This document shows, in pieces, positions 19,085 to 28,050 of a DNA stretch of 64,000 nt (its first letter is position 1; the number at the start of each line of letters is the position of its first letter). A program made the position numbers and the translations under genes. The stretch is from assembly GCA_016195815.1 (NCBI GenBank), contig JACPYX010000007.1, positions 434,001 through 498,000 of the forward strand, written 5' to 3'. Under the pieces are notes generated by a model, which saw only the letters and a program-made list of their open reading frames with translations, did not search any database and had not been told where the DNA came from. The stretch is from Chloroflexota bacterium (lineage in GTDB: Bacteria; Chloroflexota; Anaerolineae; Anaerolineales; Villigracilaceae).

Positions 19085-21097
19085 ATGATAACTTCAGAAA
19101 CAAAAACAGAATTGCCGCAAGCAAAACGAAGAATGTTTAATATTGGATTTCTGGCAAACATCCGCGTAAGCTTGAAATTAGCCATGCTTATTGCCATTAT
19201 GATAGCCGGCATTGCGGCAATATTTTTGGCATCCTCACAAGGCCTCCGCACGATCAACTCGCACTTGACCAACCTTTATGCAAACATTCTTGTCCCGATA
19301 TCCAATATCAGCCAGGCCGACACCGCACTCGCAAATATCGAAGCTCAGACCGAATCTTTACGCAACCCAAATCTTACGCCAACCGAGAGAAGCAACCGCA
19401 TTGAGGTAATCCTATCTTCGGAAGCGACTTTCGACCCAATTCTGGCAAGATACAATCTCGAATGGGTCACAACAAAAAACCTGAATTTTACAAATCTATT
19501 GCGCGATGCGGGCAGGCTGGACCTGCAAGAAGATGAGGTCGCGACTCTCGCGGCCTTGCATACTTCTTACGAAGCTTATAAAACATCCCGCCAGGTATAT
19601 CAAACGTCCGTTCAGGCGGGCCGCATTGATAGTCAAGCAGAAGGAGCAACAAGGACGGCGCTCTTTGAAGCGCGCCAGAAGTTGAAGCGTTTAATTGACA
19701 TCAACAACGAATACGCCAACCTATCGAATGTCGCCGCTCAAACAGCGTCCCGGCAGGTGGAAAATTTCATGAGCATCGTATTGATCGGCACTATTTTGCT
19801 GGGCGTTATACTCGCGTATATCATCGCCCTTTCGCTCAACACCCGCATTGGCATAGTAGAACACGCTGCAACCGCCATGCAGCAGGGCCATCTTCAACAA
19901 CAGGTGAGGATGATGGTCGGCGGCAAGGATGAAATTACAACACTGGCAGACGCATTCGACAATATGGCATTTCAATTAGGAGACCTAATCACCGGCCTCG
20001 AACAGCGGGTAATGGAACGCACATCTGCATTGGAAATTGCCAACCAACAAAATAAACGCCGCGCCGAACAATTCGAGGCAATTGCGGAAGTTGCCCGCTC
20101 CATTGGCTCTGCTCAAAACCTGCAGAGTCTATTGCCTCATCTATCCACCGTGATTAGCGAACAATTCGGCTTTTATCACGTGGGCGTCTTCCTGCTGGAC
20201 AAGGACCGCGAATATGCCGTCCTGCAAGCCGCAAACAGCGAAGGCGGACAGCGGATGCTTGCCCGAGGCCACAAGCTCAAAGTAGGCGAAGTTGGTATCG
20301 TCGGTTATGTCACCTATACAGGCAATCCGCGCGTCGCTCTTGACACAGGCACTGACGTCGCCTATTTCAACAATCCCGACCTGCCGGAAACACACTCTGA
20401 AATTGCCCTGCCCATAAGAATCGGAGATGAGATCATTGGCGCCCTGGATGTTCAAAGCACCAATGCAAATGCTTTTTCGCAGGAGGACACAATTGTTCTT
20501 TCCACCCTGGCCGACCAGGTGGGCATTGCCATTCAGAACTCCCGTCTCTACGACGAAATCCGCAGAGCAATGGCCGAATCTGAATCGCTTTACAGTCAGT
20601 TCGTTCGAGAAGGATGGAAACAATACGCGGATACTAAAAAAGTGGTTGGGATTCGCCGCAAAGGCAGTGAGGCCGTCATCCTGACAGAGCACATCCAGTT
20701 AACTGATTCGAAAGAACCCACGCACAATAAAAATGCAGTCCAAAATAATAGCGCTGCCGAGCTAAGTGTTCCAGTAAAACTGCGCGGCCAGGTAATTGGC
20801 ATGTTAAATATTCGCAAGCCCGAAACCCGCCAATGGGAGCGGGATGACATGGATATTGTACAAGCCATTATAGAACGAACGGCCATCTCTCTAGAAAACG
20901 CCCGCCTGCTCGAAGATGCCCAGCGCCGCGCAAAAAAGGAGCGCACGATCGGCGAAATCACATCCAAGATCAGCGGGTCCATCAACATGCGCAATGTACT
21001 CCAAACAGCAGTTGAAGAATTAGGGCGCGCAATTCCCGGTTCCGAGGTCATCATCCAGTTCCAAAGCGGCAGAGAAGCTGAAAGGCCGGAGAAGTAA
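19085..21097 (+). CDS. Helical-bundle-HAMP-GAF receptor without output domain (receptor 6)
   Basis: A 670-residue sensor whose extracytoplasmic part differs from its neighbours. Between TM1 (about 30-50, LAMLIAIMIAGIAAIFL) and TM2 (about 225-250, FMSIVLIGTILLGVILAYII) lies a helix-rich region of about 180 residues with LTNLYANILVPISNISQADT, like the four-helix-bundle sensors of many chemoreceptors. HAMP and coiled coil follow, then a full GAF (FGFYHVGVFLLDKDREYAVL, NPDLPETHSEIALPI, ALDVQSTNANAF), a tryptophan segment (QFVREGWKQYADTKKVVGI), a half GAF (LSVPVKLRGQVIGMLNIR) and the common tail (ERTIGEITSKISGSINMRN). No MCP signalling domain is present, so it is not a chemotaxis receptor. Four bases separate it from receptor 7. 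Confidence 0.87.
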   Translation: MITSETKTELPQAKRRMFNIGFLANIRVSLKLAMLIAIMIAGIAAIFLASSQGLRTINSHLTNLYANILVPISNISQADTALANIEAQTESLRNPNLTPTERSNRIEVILSSEATFDPILARYNLEWVTTKNLNFTNLLRDAGRLDLQEDEVATLAALHTSYEAYKTSRQVYQTSVQAGRIDSQAEGATRTALFEARQKLKRLIDINNEYANLSNVAAQTASRQVENFMSIVLIGTILLGVILAYIIALSLNTRIGIVEHAATAMQQGHLQQQVRMMVGGKDEITTLADAFDNMAFQLGDLITGLEQRVMERTSALEIANQQNKRRAEQFEAIAEVARSIGSAQNLQSLLPHLSTVISEQFGFYHVGVFLLDKDREYAVLQAANSEGGQRMLARGHKLKVGEVGIVGYVTYTGNPRVALDTGTDVAYFNNPDLPETHSEIALPIRIGDEIIGALDVQSTNANAFSQEDTIVLSTLADQVGIAIQNSRLYDEIRRAMAESESLYSQFVREGWKQYADTKKVVGIRRKGSEAVILTEHIQLTDSKEPTHNKNAVQNNSAAELSVPVKLRGQVIGMLNIRKPETRQWERDDMDIVQAIIERTAISLENARLLEDAQRRAKKERTIGEITSKISGSINMRNVLQTAVEELGRAIPGSEVIIQFQSGREAERPEK

Positions 21098-21101
21098 TCA
21101 C

Positions 21102-23657
21102 ATGACAAACGTTTCTCCAAAATCCCCGCCTCCAAATAAAGGCCGCTTCGGATCGCTCAGTTTTCGCGCCAGGCTGATCATAGGGAATATATCTGTCGCG
21201 TTCCTGGCCGTCGCGGCGTTGAGCTATTATGTCTATTATCATGCGCAGACAGAGAACGCGTACCTGAGCGGTCAACTGGATATAAGCGTTCAACAACGCG
21301 CAAAAGATCAATTATCCACTATCAGCACCGAACAGGCCAATGCATTAGACAATTTCTTTGCCTCGGCGAAAAAAGATATCGTTAACCTCGGCGCCACGAC
21401 CGAAAAATTGCTCTCGCAAGAAACCGTCCTCGGCAGTGGAACCTATTGGAATGCCGCCCAACAGTTATACCGCCTGCCAAATGGAAACTGGGATAATCCA
21501 AGAAGCGACGCCGGGTCTGTTTTTATGCCTGCCAACGTCGAACTCAACGATCCACTGACACAGGAATTGAATACGGTAAAGCAGTTAGACTTCGTCGCGC
21601 CGACGCTGCTAAAATCCAACCCGGACGCCATCGCAGTTTACTTCGGCGGCGTTCCCAGCGAAACGATCTATTATCCAAACGTTGACCTGGCGTCTCTGGT
21701 GCCTCCAGATTTTGATATAACCAAGCGTCCCTGGTTTGTAAAGGCCGCGCCCGCGCAAAATCCATCACGCGCAACCGTATGGTCAGACCCATATCTGGAC
21801 GCGGCTCAGAACGGCCTTGTAATCACAGGAAGCGTTCCCGTCTTCGACCCGGCAGGAAATTTCCGCGGTGCCGCCGCGATGGATTTCCAGTTAAATAGAA
21901 TCACAACTTTGGTGTCCAGCATCAAAGTTGGGGACACTGGCTACGCTTTCCTTGTAGACAAGGATCAACGGCTGATTGCCATGCCGCCAGCGGCATATGC
22001 AGACCTGGGAATCGCGCCCAAATCAGTTCCTTTAGGCGAGTCTCTCGATCCGAGCAAGGCGCCCGCCTCAATCCCCGCAGAGTTCTGGGCGGTCCTGACA
22101 AAAATGAACTCCGGCCAAAGCGGTTTGGAAATCATCGAGATCAATGAGGTAAAGCGTTTTGTCGTATATCACTCGATCCCGGAAGTTGGCTACAATCTGA
22201 TCATTATTGTTCCAACCGAGGAAATGCTGACAGACTCAATTGCCGCAAAAGAGCAAATTGCTCAATCGTTCAGAAGCACACTGTTATTAAGTGGCTTTTT
22301 AGTGGTCGTAATTCTGCTTATCGCACTTATAGCCGCACTGACACTTGGCAATCGATTGGTCCGTCCGTTGGGTGCATTAACCAAAACGGCTGAAGAAATC
22401 ACGAGCGGCAACCTCGAAGCCGAAGCCGAGGTGCACGGGCAGGATGAAATCAGCGTCCTGGCAACCGCCTTCAATGCAATGACAGCGCGTTTGAGAAATA
22501 CCTTGCAGGGGCTGGAACAGCGCGTGATTGAACGCACTACTGAACTGCAAATAGCCAACAAAAAAAATGGACGCCGCGCAGAACAATTCGAAGCCATCGC
22601 ACAGGTGGGCCATGCCATCAACTCCATTCGCCGCACCGAAGAATTGCTTCCAAGAATCGCATCCGTGATCAGCGAGCACTTCGGCTATTACCATGTGGGC
22701 ATCTTCCTGAACGATGAGAACAACCTGGTGTCATATCTTACGGCATCCAATAGCGAAGGCGGCAAGAAAATGTTGGCGCGCGGCCATAACTTGAAAATAG
22801 GAGAACAGGGCATTGTGGGTTATGTGGCGAATGCCGGCCAGCCTCGCATTGCAAGCAGCGTAGGCGAGGATGCAGTTTTCTTCAATAACCCAGACCTGCC
22901 GGACACAAAATCCGAAATGGCCCTGCCCCTCCGCTCGGGCGGTAAGGTGGTGGGCGTGTTGGACGTTCAAAGCCGCGAGGAAAACGCTTTCTCAGAAGAT
23001 GATATTAACGTTCTAAACGCCCTGGCCGACCAGGTCACCCTTGCAATTGACAACTCGCGGCTTTACGAATCGACCCGCAGGTCTTTGGAAGAAGCCGAGG
23101 CGCTATACCGACAATATTTGAGACAGGCCTGGAATCGCCTGCCGCGCGAACAACAATTGGCCGGATATCACTACGACCAGCGAGGCGCCACACCGCTGGA
23201 AGTTCCGGTCAACTTGGACGCGGAAGAGAAAAAAGACGTTGAAGAAGCCGCCCGCTTCAACGTCCCGATCAAACTGCGCGGAGAAACAATCGGCAATCTC
23301 GTTGTCCAGGTCCCGCAAGGCAGGGCCTGGGGGCAGGATCAAATTGATCTGGTCGAGGCAGTGGCCGAGCGTGTGGCGCTGTCTGCAGAAAACGCCCGCC
23401 TGTTCGACGAAACCAGCCGCCGCGCGGAACGCGAGCGCATGGTGACCGAGATCACTTCCAAGATACGAAGCACAAACGATCCAGAAGCCATGATCCGCAC
23501 CGCTCTGGATGAGTTGCGTAACGCGCTTGGTGCGACCCAGGTGCAATTAATTCCACAGGCCATCTCCGCATCTCAGAAAAACCAAAGCGAAATCATTTCT
23601 TCAACGCCGCAGGATCCGGCACAAAAGGCGCAACGCGGAAATGGAGCAAAGAAATGA
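21102..23657 (+). CDS. Cache-HAMP-GAF receptor without output domain (receptor 7)
   Basis: An 851-residue sensor. TM1 (about 24-46), a large double-Cache extracytoplasmic region (KRPWFVKAAPAQNPSRATVW, then GSVPVFDPAGNFRGAAAMDF and VGDTGYAFLVDKDQRLIAMP), TM2 (about 393-415), HAMP (GQDEISVLATAFNAMTARL), coiled coil, a full GAF (about 500-650: FGYYHVGIFLNDENNLVSYL, NPDLPDTKSEMALPL), a tryptophan segment (YLRQAWNRLPREQQLAGYHY), a half GAF (FNVPIKLRGETIGNLVVQV) and the common tail (ERMVTEITSKIRSTNDPEA), ending in a charged Lys-rich stretch. No output domain. The stop codon overlaps the start of the ParA gene (ATGA), so receptor and ATPase are translationally coupled. Confidence 0.88.
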   Translation: MTNVSPKSPPPNKGRFGSLSFRARLIIGNISVAFLAVAALSYYVYYHAQTENAYLSGQLDISVQQRAKDQLSTISTEQANALDNFFASAKKDIVNLGATTEKLLSQETVLGSGTYWNAAQQLYRLPNGNWDNPRSDAGSVFMPANVELNDPLTQELNTVKQLDFVAPTLLKSNPDAIAVYFGGVPSETIYYPNVDLASLVPPDFDITKRPWFVKAAPAQNPSRATVWSDPYLDAAQNGLVITGSVPVFDPAGNFRGAAAMDFQLNRITTLVSSIKVGDTGYAFLVDKDQRLIAMPPAAYADLGIAPKSVPLGESLDPSKAPASIPAEFWAVLTKMNSGQSGLEIIEINEVKRFVVYHSIPEVGYNLIIIVPTEEMLTDSIAAKEQIAQSFRSTLLLSGFLVVVILLIALIAALTLGNRLVRPLGALTKTAEEITSGNLEAEAEVHGQDEISVLATAFNAMTARLRNTLQGLEQRVIERTTELQIANKKNGRRAEQFEAIAQVGHAINSIRRTEELLPRIASVISEHFGYYHVGIFLNDENNLVSYLTASNSEGGKKMLARGHNLKIGEQGIVGYVANAGQPRIASSVGEDAVFFNNPDLPDTKSEMALPLRSGGKVVGVLDVQSREENAFSEDDINVLNALADQVTLAIDNSRLYESTRRSLEEAEALYRQYLRQAWNRLPREQQLAGYHYDQRGATPLEVPVNLDAEEKKDVEEAARFNVPIKLRGETIGNLVVQVPQGRAWGQDQIDLVEAVAERVALSAENARLFDETSRRAERERMVTEITSKIRSTNDPEAMIRTALDELRNALGATQVQLIPQAISASQKNQSEIISSTPQDPAQKAQRGNGAKK

Positions 23658-24439
23658 CCTATGTAATTGCAATCTCAAACGAAAAAGGCGGCGTGGCAAA
23701 AACAACCACCACCCTTTCGCTGGGCGCGGCGCTTGCAGATATGGGGCAAAAAGTTTTGGTAGTGGATCTCGATCCTCAAGCCAACTTAACTCTCGCCCTG
23801 GGCATTGAGCCGGGTTCAGCCGCGGTGACATCCAGCCACATCCTGATCGAATCAGCCCCACTGATGAGCGCCCGACTGGCAACCGAGACGGAAAACCTCG
23901 ACCTGATTCCATCCCACGCCAGCATTGAAAGCGCAGAGCAATTTCTGCCGGTCCGCACGCATTACACATCAGGGTTAAAACGCGCCATTGATAATGCCGC
24001 CCCCCTACCATACGATTACATACTCTTTGACTGTCCTCCATTTCTGGGAGCCATTACCACCAATGCCCTGAGCGCATCAGACCTGTTACTGATTCCCACG
24101 CAGGCCGAATATTTCTCGGCGTACGCTCTCAGGAATATGATGGGAATCATTCGGCGTGTTCGGCAGGAAAGCAATCCCAATCTCGGATACAGAATTCTTA
24201 TCACCATGCTCGACCGGCGCAATCGCACCCACCGCAACATCCAGGAGCAATTACAGAATACATTTGGCGACGGTCTCTTCAAAACCATCATTGAAATTGA
24301 CACCAAATTGCGCGAAAGTCCAATCGCCGGGCTGCCTATTAATCGTTATAAACCCGGCGCCCGCGGGTCACTGCAATATCGCGAACTCGCCCAGGAGCTT
24401 ATCGAATATGTCAAAGAAAAAGACCAACAAACGGCTTGA
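23654..24439 (+). CDS. ParA/Soj-family P-loop ATPase
   Basis: A 261-residue MinD/ParA-type ATPase with the deviant Walker A motif EKGGVAKTTTTLSLG (both signature lysines present, K11 and K16), VLVVDLDPQANLT (Walker A', D40) and DYILFDCPPFLGAITTNAL (Walker B). Family members form ATP-dependent dimers, bind the nucleoid non-specifically and position plasmids, chromosomes, carboxysomes or chemosensory clusters. No ParB gene or visible parS-like repeats lie nearby, and the gene sits between seven receptors and a kinase, overlapping both neighbours (4 bp upstream, 32 bp downstream). This favours a role in positioning or segregating the sensory complex over DNA partition. That role is inference from position. 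Confidence 0.9.
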   Translation: MTYVIAISNEKGGVAKTTTTLSLGAALADMGQKVLVVDLDPQANLTLALGIEPGSAAVTSSHILIESAPLMSARLATETENLDLIPSHASIESAEQFLPVRTHYTSGLKRAIDNAAPLPYDYILFDCPPFLGAITTNALSASDLLLIPTQAEYFSAYALRNMMGIIRRVRQESNPNLGYRILITMLDRRNRTHRNIQEQLQNTFGDGLFKTIIEIDTKLRESPIAGLPINRYKPGARGSLQYRELAQELIEYVKEKDQQTA

Positions 24440-27400
24440 GACCCTGTTCGAGGATGTACAAAAGGAAGAGACCAAGCCGGTAAAACGCGCCCCGAAAAAT
24501 GCGGGCGCGTTACCTCCCATTAAACCTCCGCCTCCTGCCCGGCTTCGAAACAGCCCGCCGACAAAAGCGGCACCAACGCTTTCTGAAGAGCCGCTCGCCA
24601 TGACCACCGCAGTTTCGAACAATTCGGGAGCCATGTCGCTTGCCTTCCGTACCGACGAGAAGAGCTGGGCGACTTTACGCGTTATTGACGAAGAGTCTCC
24701 GCGCACCTGGGCAATGGAAGATCAAATGTTGGTCAAGCAGGTTGCCGATCAATTATCGCTGGCGCTCGAAAACGCGCGCCTGTTTGAAGCCACGCGCAAA
24801 AGCGAACAGGCAGTAGCGCGCTCTGAAAGCGAGCTGCGCGCCCTGTTCTCCGCCATGAGCGATGTTATCATCGTCAACGACAGAGAAGGCCGCTACATCC
24901 GCATTGCTCCCACAAATCCATCCCGCCTCTTTCGCCCATCCGATGAAATGATCGGAAAGAAAATCGAAGATGTGCTGCCTCCGGCTGTCGCGCAAACCCT
25001 GATGGCAGCCATCCACCAGGCGCTCGAATCAAACGAGACCATCAAAGTCGAATATCCCCTGGTAATTAATCAGAAGGAATATTGGTTTGACGGAAATGTT
25101 TCAAAACTGAACGAAAACGAAGTCTTTCTGGTCGCGCGCGATGTTACAGATCGAAAGCATAGCGAACTGATTCAGGCTGCGATTACGCAGATTTCGGAAG
25201 CCGCACTCAGTTCGCCCGATCTGCCCAGTTTGCTTAAGATCATCCATGAGAATGTTGGCGGCCTGATGCCGGCCCAAAATTTTTATGTAGCCCTCTACGA
25301 TGAACTCACCGACCAGTTGAGCTTCCCATATTTTGCGGACGAACACGATGCCGCCCCGCCTCCCCAGAAACCCGGCCACGGTCCGACGGATTACGTTCTA
25401 CGTACCGGCAAAACCATCCTCATGACGCCGGATGTCATTGACGAACTGGAGCGCGCAGGCGAAATCAAAGGCGGCGGCACACGCGGGACCGATTGGCTGG
25501 GCGCGCCGCTAAGAAGCGGAGCCAAACGCCTGGGCGTAATGGCCGTTCAAACCTACGACCCAAATACGCGCTTAACAGACACAGACCGAGATACCCTTAA
25601 CCTGCTGGCCGGGCAAGCCGCCATCGCCATCGAACGCAAACGCGCCCAGGAAGAATTACTCAAGTTCAAACTTGGCATTGATCAATCAGATGATGCCGTT
25701 TTCATGACCGATCCCAACGGCACGATCATCTATGCCAACCCAGGCTTTGAAAAGATTTATGGCTTCAAACCGGAGGAAGCCATCGGCCAGAACCCCCGCA
25801 TCCTGAAATCAGGGCTGCTTTCTTCTGAACACTATGAAGGACTATGGAAAACCTTGCTTTCCAAGAAGGCGTTTTCATCGGAAATAGTGAACAAAACCAA
25901 AAGCGGACACTTCGTTCCTGTCGCAGAAACCGATACACCCATTCTCGATGACAATGGCAATATCATAGGGTTTCTCGCGGTACAAACCGACATCACTGAA
26001 CGAAAACGCGTCGAGGATGCCCTCAAGCGCCGCAACGAATATCTGGCCGCGTCTGCAGAAATCGGACGCCTGGTCACTTCGACCCTGGACCTGAACACCA
26101 TTTTCAGCCGCACCGTTAACCTGGTTTCAGAACGTTTCGGTTATTACCATGCAGCCATATTCATTATCGAGGAGACAGGCTTCAACGCCATCCTAAGCGA
26201 AGCTGTAGGGCCGGCCGCCGAGGAAATGAAACGGCAGGAACACAGCCTGCCAGTCAATGAAAGGTCTATCGTCGGCAAAGTATCGCTAAACGGCGAGCCG
26301 ATTATCGTCAACAACACCGCTCTTGACGTGGCCCACAGACCTAACCCTCTGCTTCCCGATACGCGCGCCGAGGCAGCTATTCCGCTACGCGTCGGCAGCC
26401 GCATCATCGGCGTCCTGGACATTCAATCTGCCAATGTGGACGCCTTCACTCCAGACGACATCGCGGTCATGCAAATCCTGGCCGACCAGGTCGCCATCGC
26501 CATTGATAATGCGCGATCCTACGAGCTGTCGCAACAGGCGGTTATGGAAATGCGCGAAATAGACCGCCTCAAGAGTCAGTTCCTTGCCAACATGAGCCAT
26601 GAATTACGCACACCGCTAAACTCCATCATCGGTTTCTCGCGCGTCATCCTCAAAGGAATTGACGGCCCTGTCACAGACGTGCAGCAGCAAGATTTGACGG
26701 CCATTTACAATTCAGGCCAGCACCTGCTCGGCTTGATCAACGACGTATTGGATCTTGCCAAGATCGAAGCCGGCAAAATGGAACTGGCATTCGACGAAGT
26801 CAACATTTCCGACCTGATCAACAGCGTCGCATCCACTACAAGTGGATTGATCAAAGACAAGTCCATCAAATTCATAAAAAATGTCCAGCAGGATTTGCCA
26901 ACCGTCCGCGCGGATGCCATCCGTGTCCGCCAGATCATGATCAACTTAATTTCAAACGCCGCAAAATTTACAGATGCCGGCGATATCGTGCTGGATGCTC
27001 ATCTGCAATCCGGTCCCGCCGGGCGCCCGGAAATCCTCATCAGCGTAACAGATACCGGCCCCGGCATCTCACCGGAAGACCAGCTCAAACTCTTCCAGGC
27101 TTTTTCACAGGTGGACGATTCTCCGACCCGGAAGACAGGCGGCTCGGGACTTGGGCTTTCGATCAGCCAACAGCTTGTCCAAATGCATGGCGGACAGATC
27201 GGCGTTCACAGCGCCGTTGGCAAAGGCAGCACATTCTACTTCACCCTGCCTGTGCATCGCATCAAAGATGAGACGCCGCAATTTGGAACCGCAAAGGTTA
27301 TCCTGGCCGTTGATGACGATCCGCAGGTCATTGCGTTGTATGAACGCTACCTCCAACCACAGGGCTATCAAGTGATCCCCGTCACCGATCCCACAAAAGC

Positions 27401-28037
27401 AAAGGTGCGCGCTAAAGAGCTAAAGCCGTACGCAATCACCCTCGACATTATGATGCCCGGCGTTGACGGCTGGTCGGTGCTTGCCGACCTGAAATCAGAC
27501 AGCGAAACACATGAGATCCCGGTTGTCATCTGCAGTATCATTGAAGAGCAGGAACGCGGTTTCAGTCTTGGCGCGGCTGACTATTTGCTAAAGCCAATAC
27601 TTGAAGAAGATTTGTTGGGCGCCCTCAACCGCCTGAATTCAGATGGAAGTATTCATGAAGTCCTGATCATTGACGACGACCCGAACAGCCTGCGCCTGAT
27701 GGAAAAAATATTTAAAGACCAAGGCCAATACAAAACCATCATTGCCGAAGGCGGCCGGCAAGGCTGGGAATCCATTTCTGCTCACGTTCCCCAAGCGGTT
27801 ATTCTCGACCTCTTCATGCCTGAAATGGATGGGTTTAGCATTCTCGAAAAAATGCGCGACAACGCCCGATTACGCGATGTGCCGGTGATTGTCGTCAGTG
27901 GCGGAGACTTAACCCCCGAACAACACAGACAGCTTTCGGAATTCGGCCAGCGGCTGATCAATAAAGGATCTCTAAACGAAAAAGACTTTATCAACAATGT
28001 TGAGCGCACACTTAAGCGCGCCGAACGAAAGCATTAA
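24408..28037 (+). CDS. Hybrid histidine kinase: half GAF-PAS-GAF-PAS-GAF-HisKA-HATPase-REC-REC
   Basis: A 1209-residue soluble kinase, no membrane segment. A proline/lysine-rich N-terminus (1-75) leads to the last part of a GAF domain only (about 76-128, ADQLSLALENARLFEAT). Then PAS (about 137-250), GAF (255-410), PAS (415-535, ANPGFEKIYGF), GAF (545-705, FGYYHAAIFIIEE, LLPDTRAEAAIPL), HisKA with H731 in FLANMSHELRTPLNSIIGFS, HATPase with the N box NLISNAAKF, G1 DTGPGIS and G2 GGSGLGLS, REC1 (D1013) and REC2 (D1134). REC2 has KG in place of the usual KP. The ATG at 24408 lies inside the ParA gene; the frame is open to 24156 but that stretch only overlaps ParA. It is the only kinase of the receptor operon and so the obvious hub. 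Confidence 0.92.
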   Translation: MSKKKTNKRLETLFEDVQKEETKPVKRAPKNAGALPPIKPPPPARLRNSPPTKAAPTLSEEPLAMTTAVSNNSGAMSLAFRTDEKSWATLRVIDEESPRTWAMEDQMLVKQVADQLSLALENARLFEATRKSEQAVARSESELRALFSAMSDVIIVNDREGRYIRIAPTNPSRLFRPSDEMIGKKIEDVLPPAVAQTLMAAIHQALESNETIKVEYPLVINQKEYWFDGNVSKLNENEVFLVARDVTDRKHSELIQAAITQISEAALSSPDLPSLLKIIHENVGGLMPAQNFYVALYDELTDQLSFPYFADEHDAAPPPQKPGHGPTDYVLRTGKTILMTPDVIDELERAGEIKGGGTRGTDWLGAPLRSGAKRLGVMAVQTYDPNTRLTDTDRDTLNLLAGQAAIAIERKRAQEELLKFKLGIDQSDDAVFMTDPNGTIIYANPGFEKIYGFKPEEAIGQNPRILKSGLLSSEHYEGLWKTLLSKKAFSSEIVNKTKSGHFVPVAETDTPILDDNGNIIGFLAVQTDITERKRVEDALKRRNEYLAASAEIGRLVTSTLDLNTIFSRTVNLVSERFGYYHAAIFIIEETGFNAILSEAVGPAAEEMKRQEHSLPVNERSIVGKVSLNGEPIIVNNTALDVAHRPNPLLPDTRAEAAIPLRVGSRIIGVLDIQSANVDAFTPDDIAVMQILADQVAIAIDNARSYELSQQAVMEMREIDRLKSQFLANMSHELRTPLNSIIGFSRVILKGIDGPVTDVQQQDLTAIYNSGQHLLGLINDVLDLAKIEAGKMELAFDEVNISDLINSVASTTSGLIKDKSIKFIKNVQQDLPTVRADAIRVRQIMINLISNAAKFTDAGDIVLDAHLQSGPAGRPEILISVTDTGPGISPEDQLKLFQAFSQVDDSPTRKTGGSGLGLSISQQLVQMHGGQIGVHSAVGKGSTFYFTLPVHRIKDETPQFGTAKVILAVDDDPQVIALYERYLQPQGYQVIPVTDPTKAKVRAKELKPYAITLDIMMPGVDGWSVLADLKSDSETHEIPVVICSIIEEQERGFSLGAADYLLKPILEEDLLGALNRLNSDGSIHEVLIIDDDPNSLRLMEKIFKDQGQYKTIIAEGGRQGWESISAHVPQAVILDLFMPEMDGFSILEKMRDNARLRDVPVIVVSGGDLTPEQHRQLSEFGQRLINKGSLNEKDFINNVERTLKRAERKH

Positions 28038-28050
28038 GGAATATCAAATA

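Noticed and set aside
7185-23657. Methyl-accepting chemotaxis receptors
   Set aside because: Cache, helical-bundle and HAMP parts are chemoreceptor-like, but no MCP signalling hairpin or methylation helices exist, and no cheA, cheW, cheR or cheB is nearby.
24156-24407. N-terminal extension of the hybrid kinase
   Set aside because: The frame is open 84 codons upstream of 24408 but overlaps the conserved ParA coding sequence in another frame and has no domain resemblance.
23654-24439. Plasmid or chromosome partition locus
   Set aside because: No parB gene, no repeated parS-like palindromes and no replication gene lie near the ParA gene; it is translationally tied to sensory genes.
7185-28037. 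Phytochrome-like bilin-binding GAF domains
   Set aside because: The well-conserved GAF units have no chromophore cysteine at the expected positions and no PHY domain follows.
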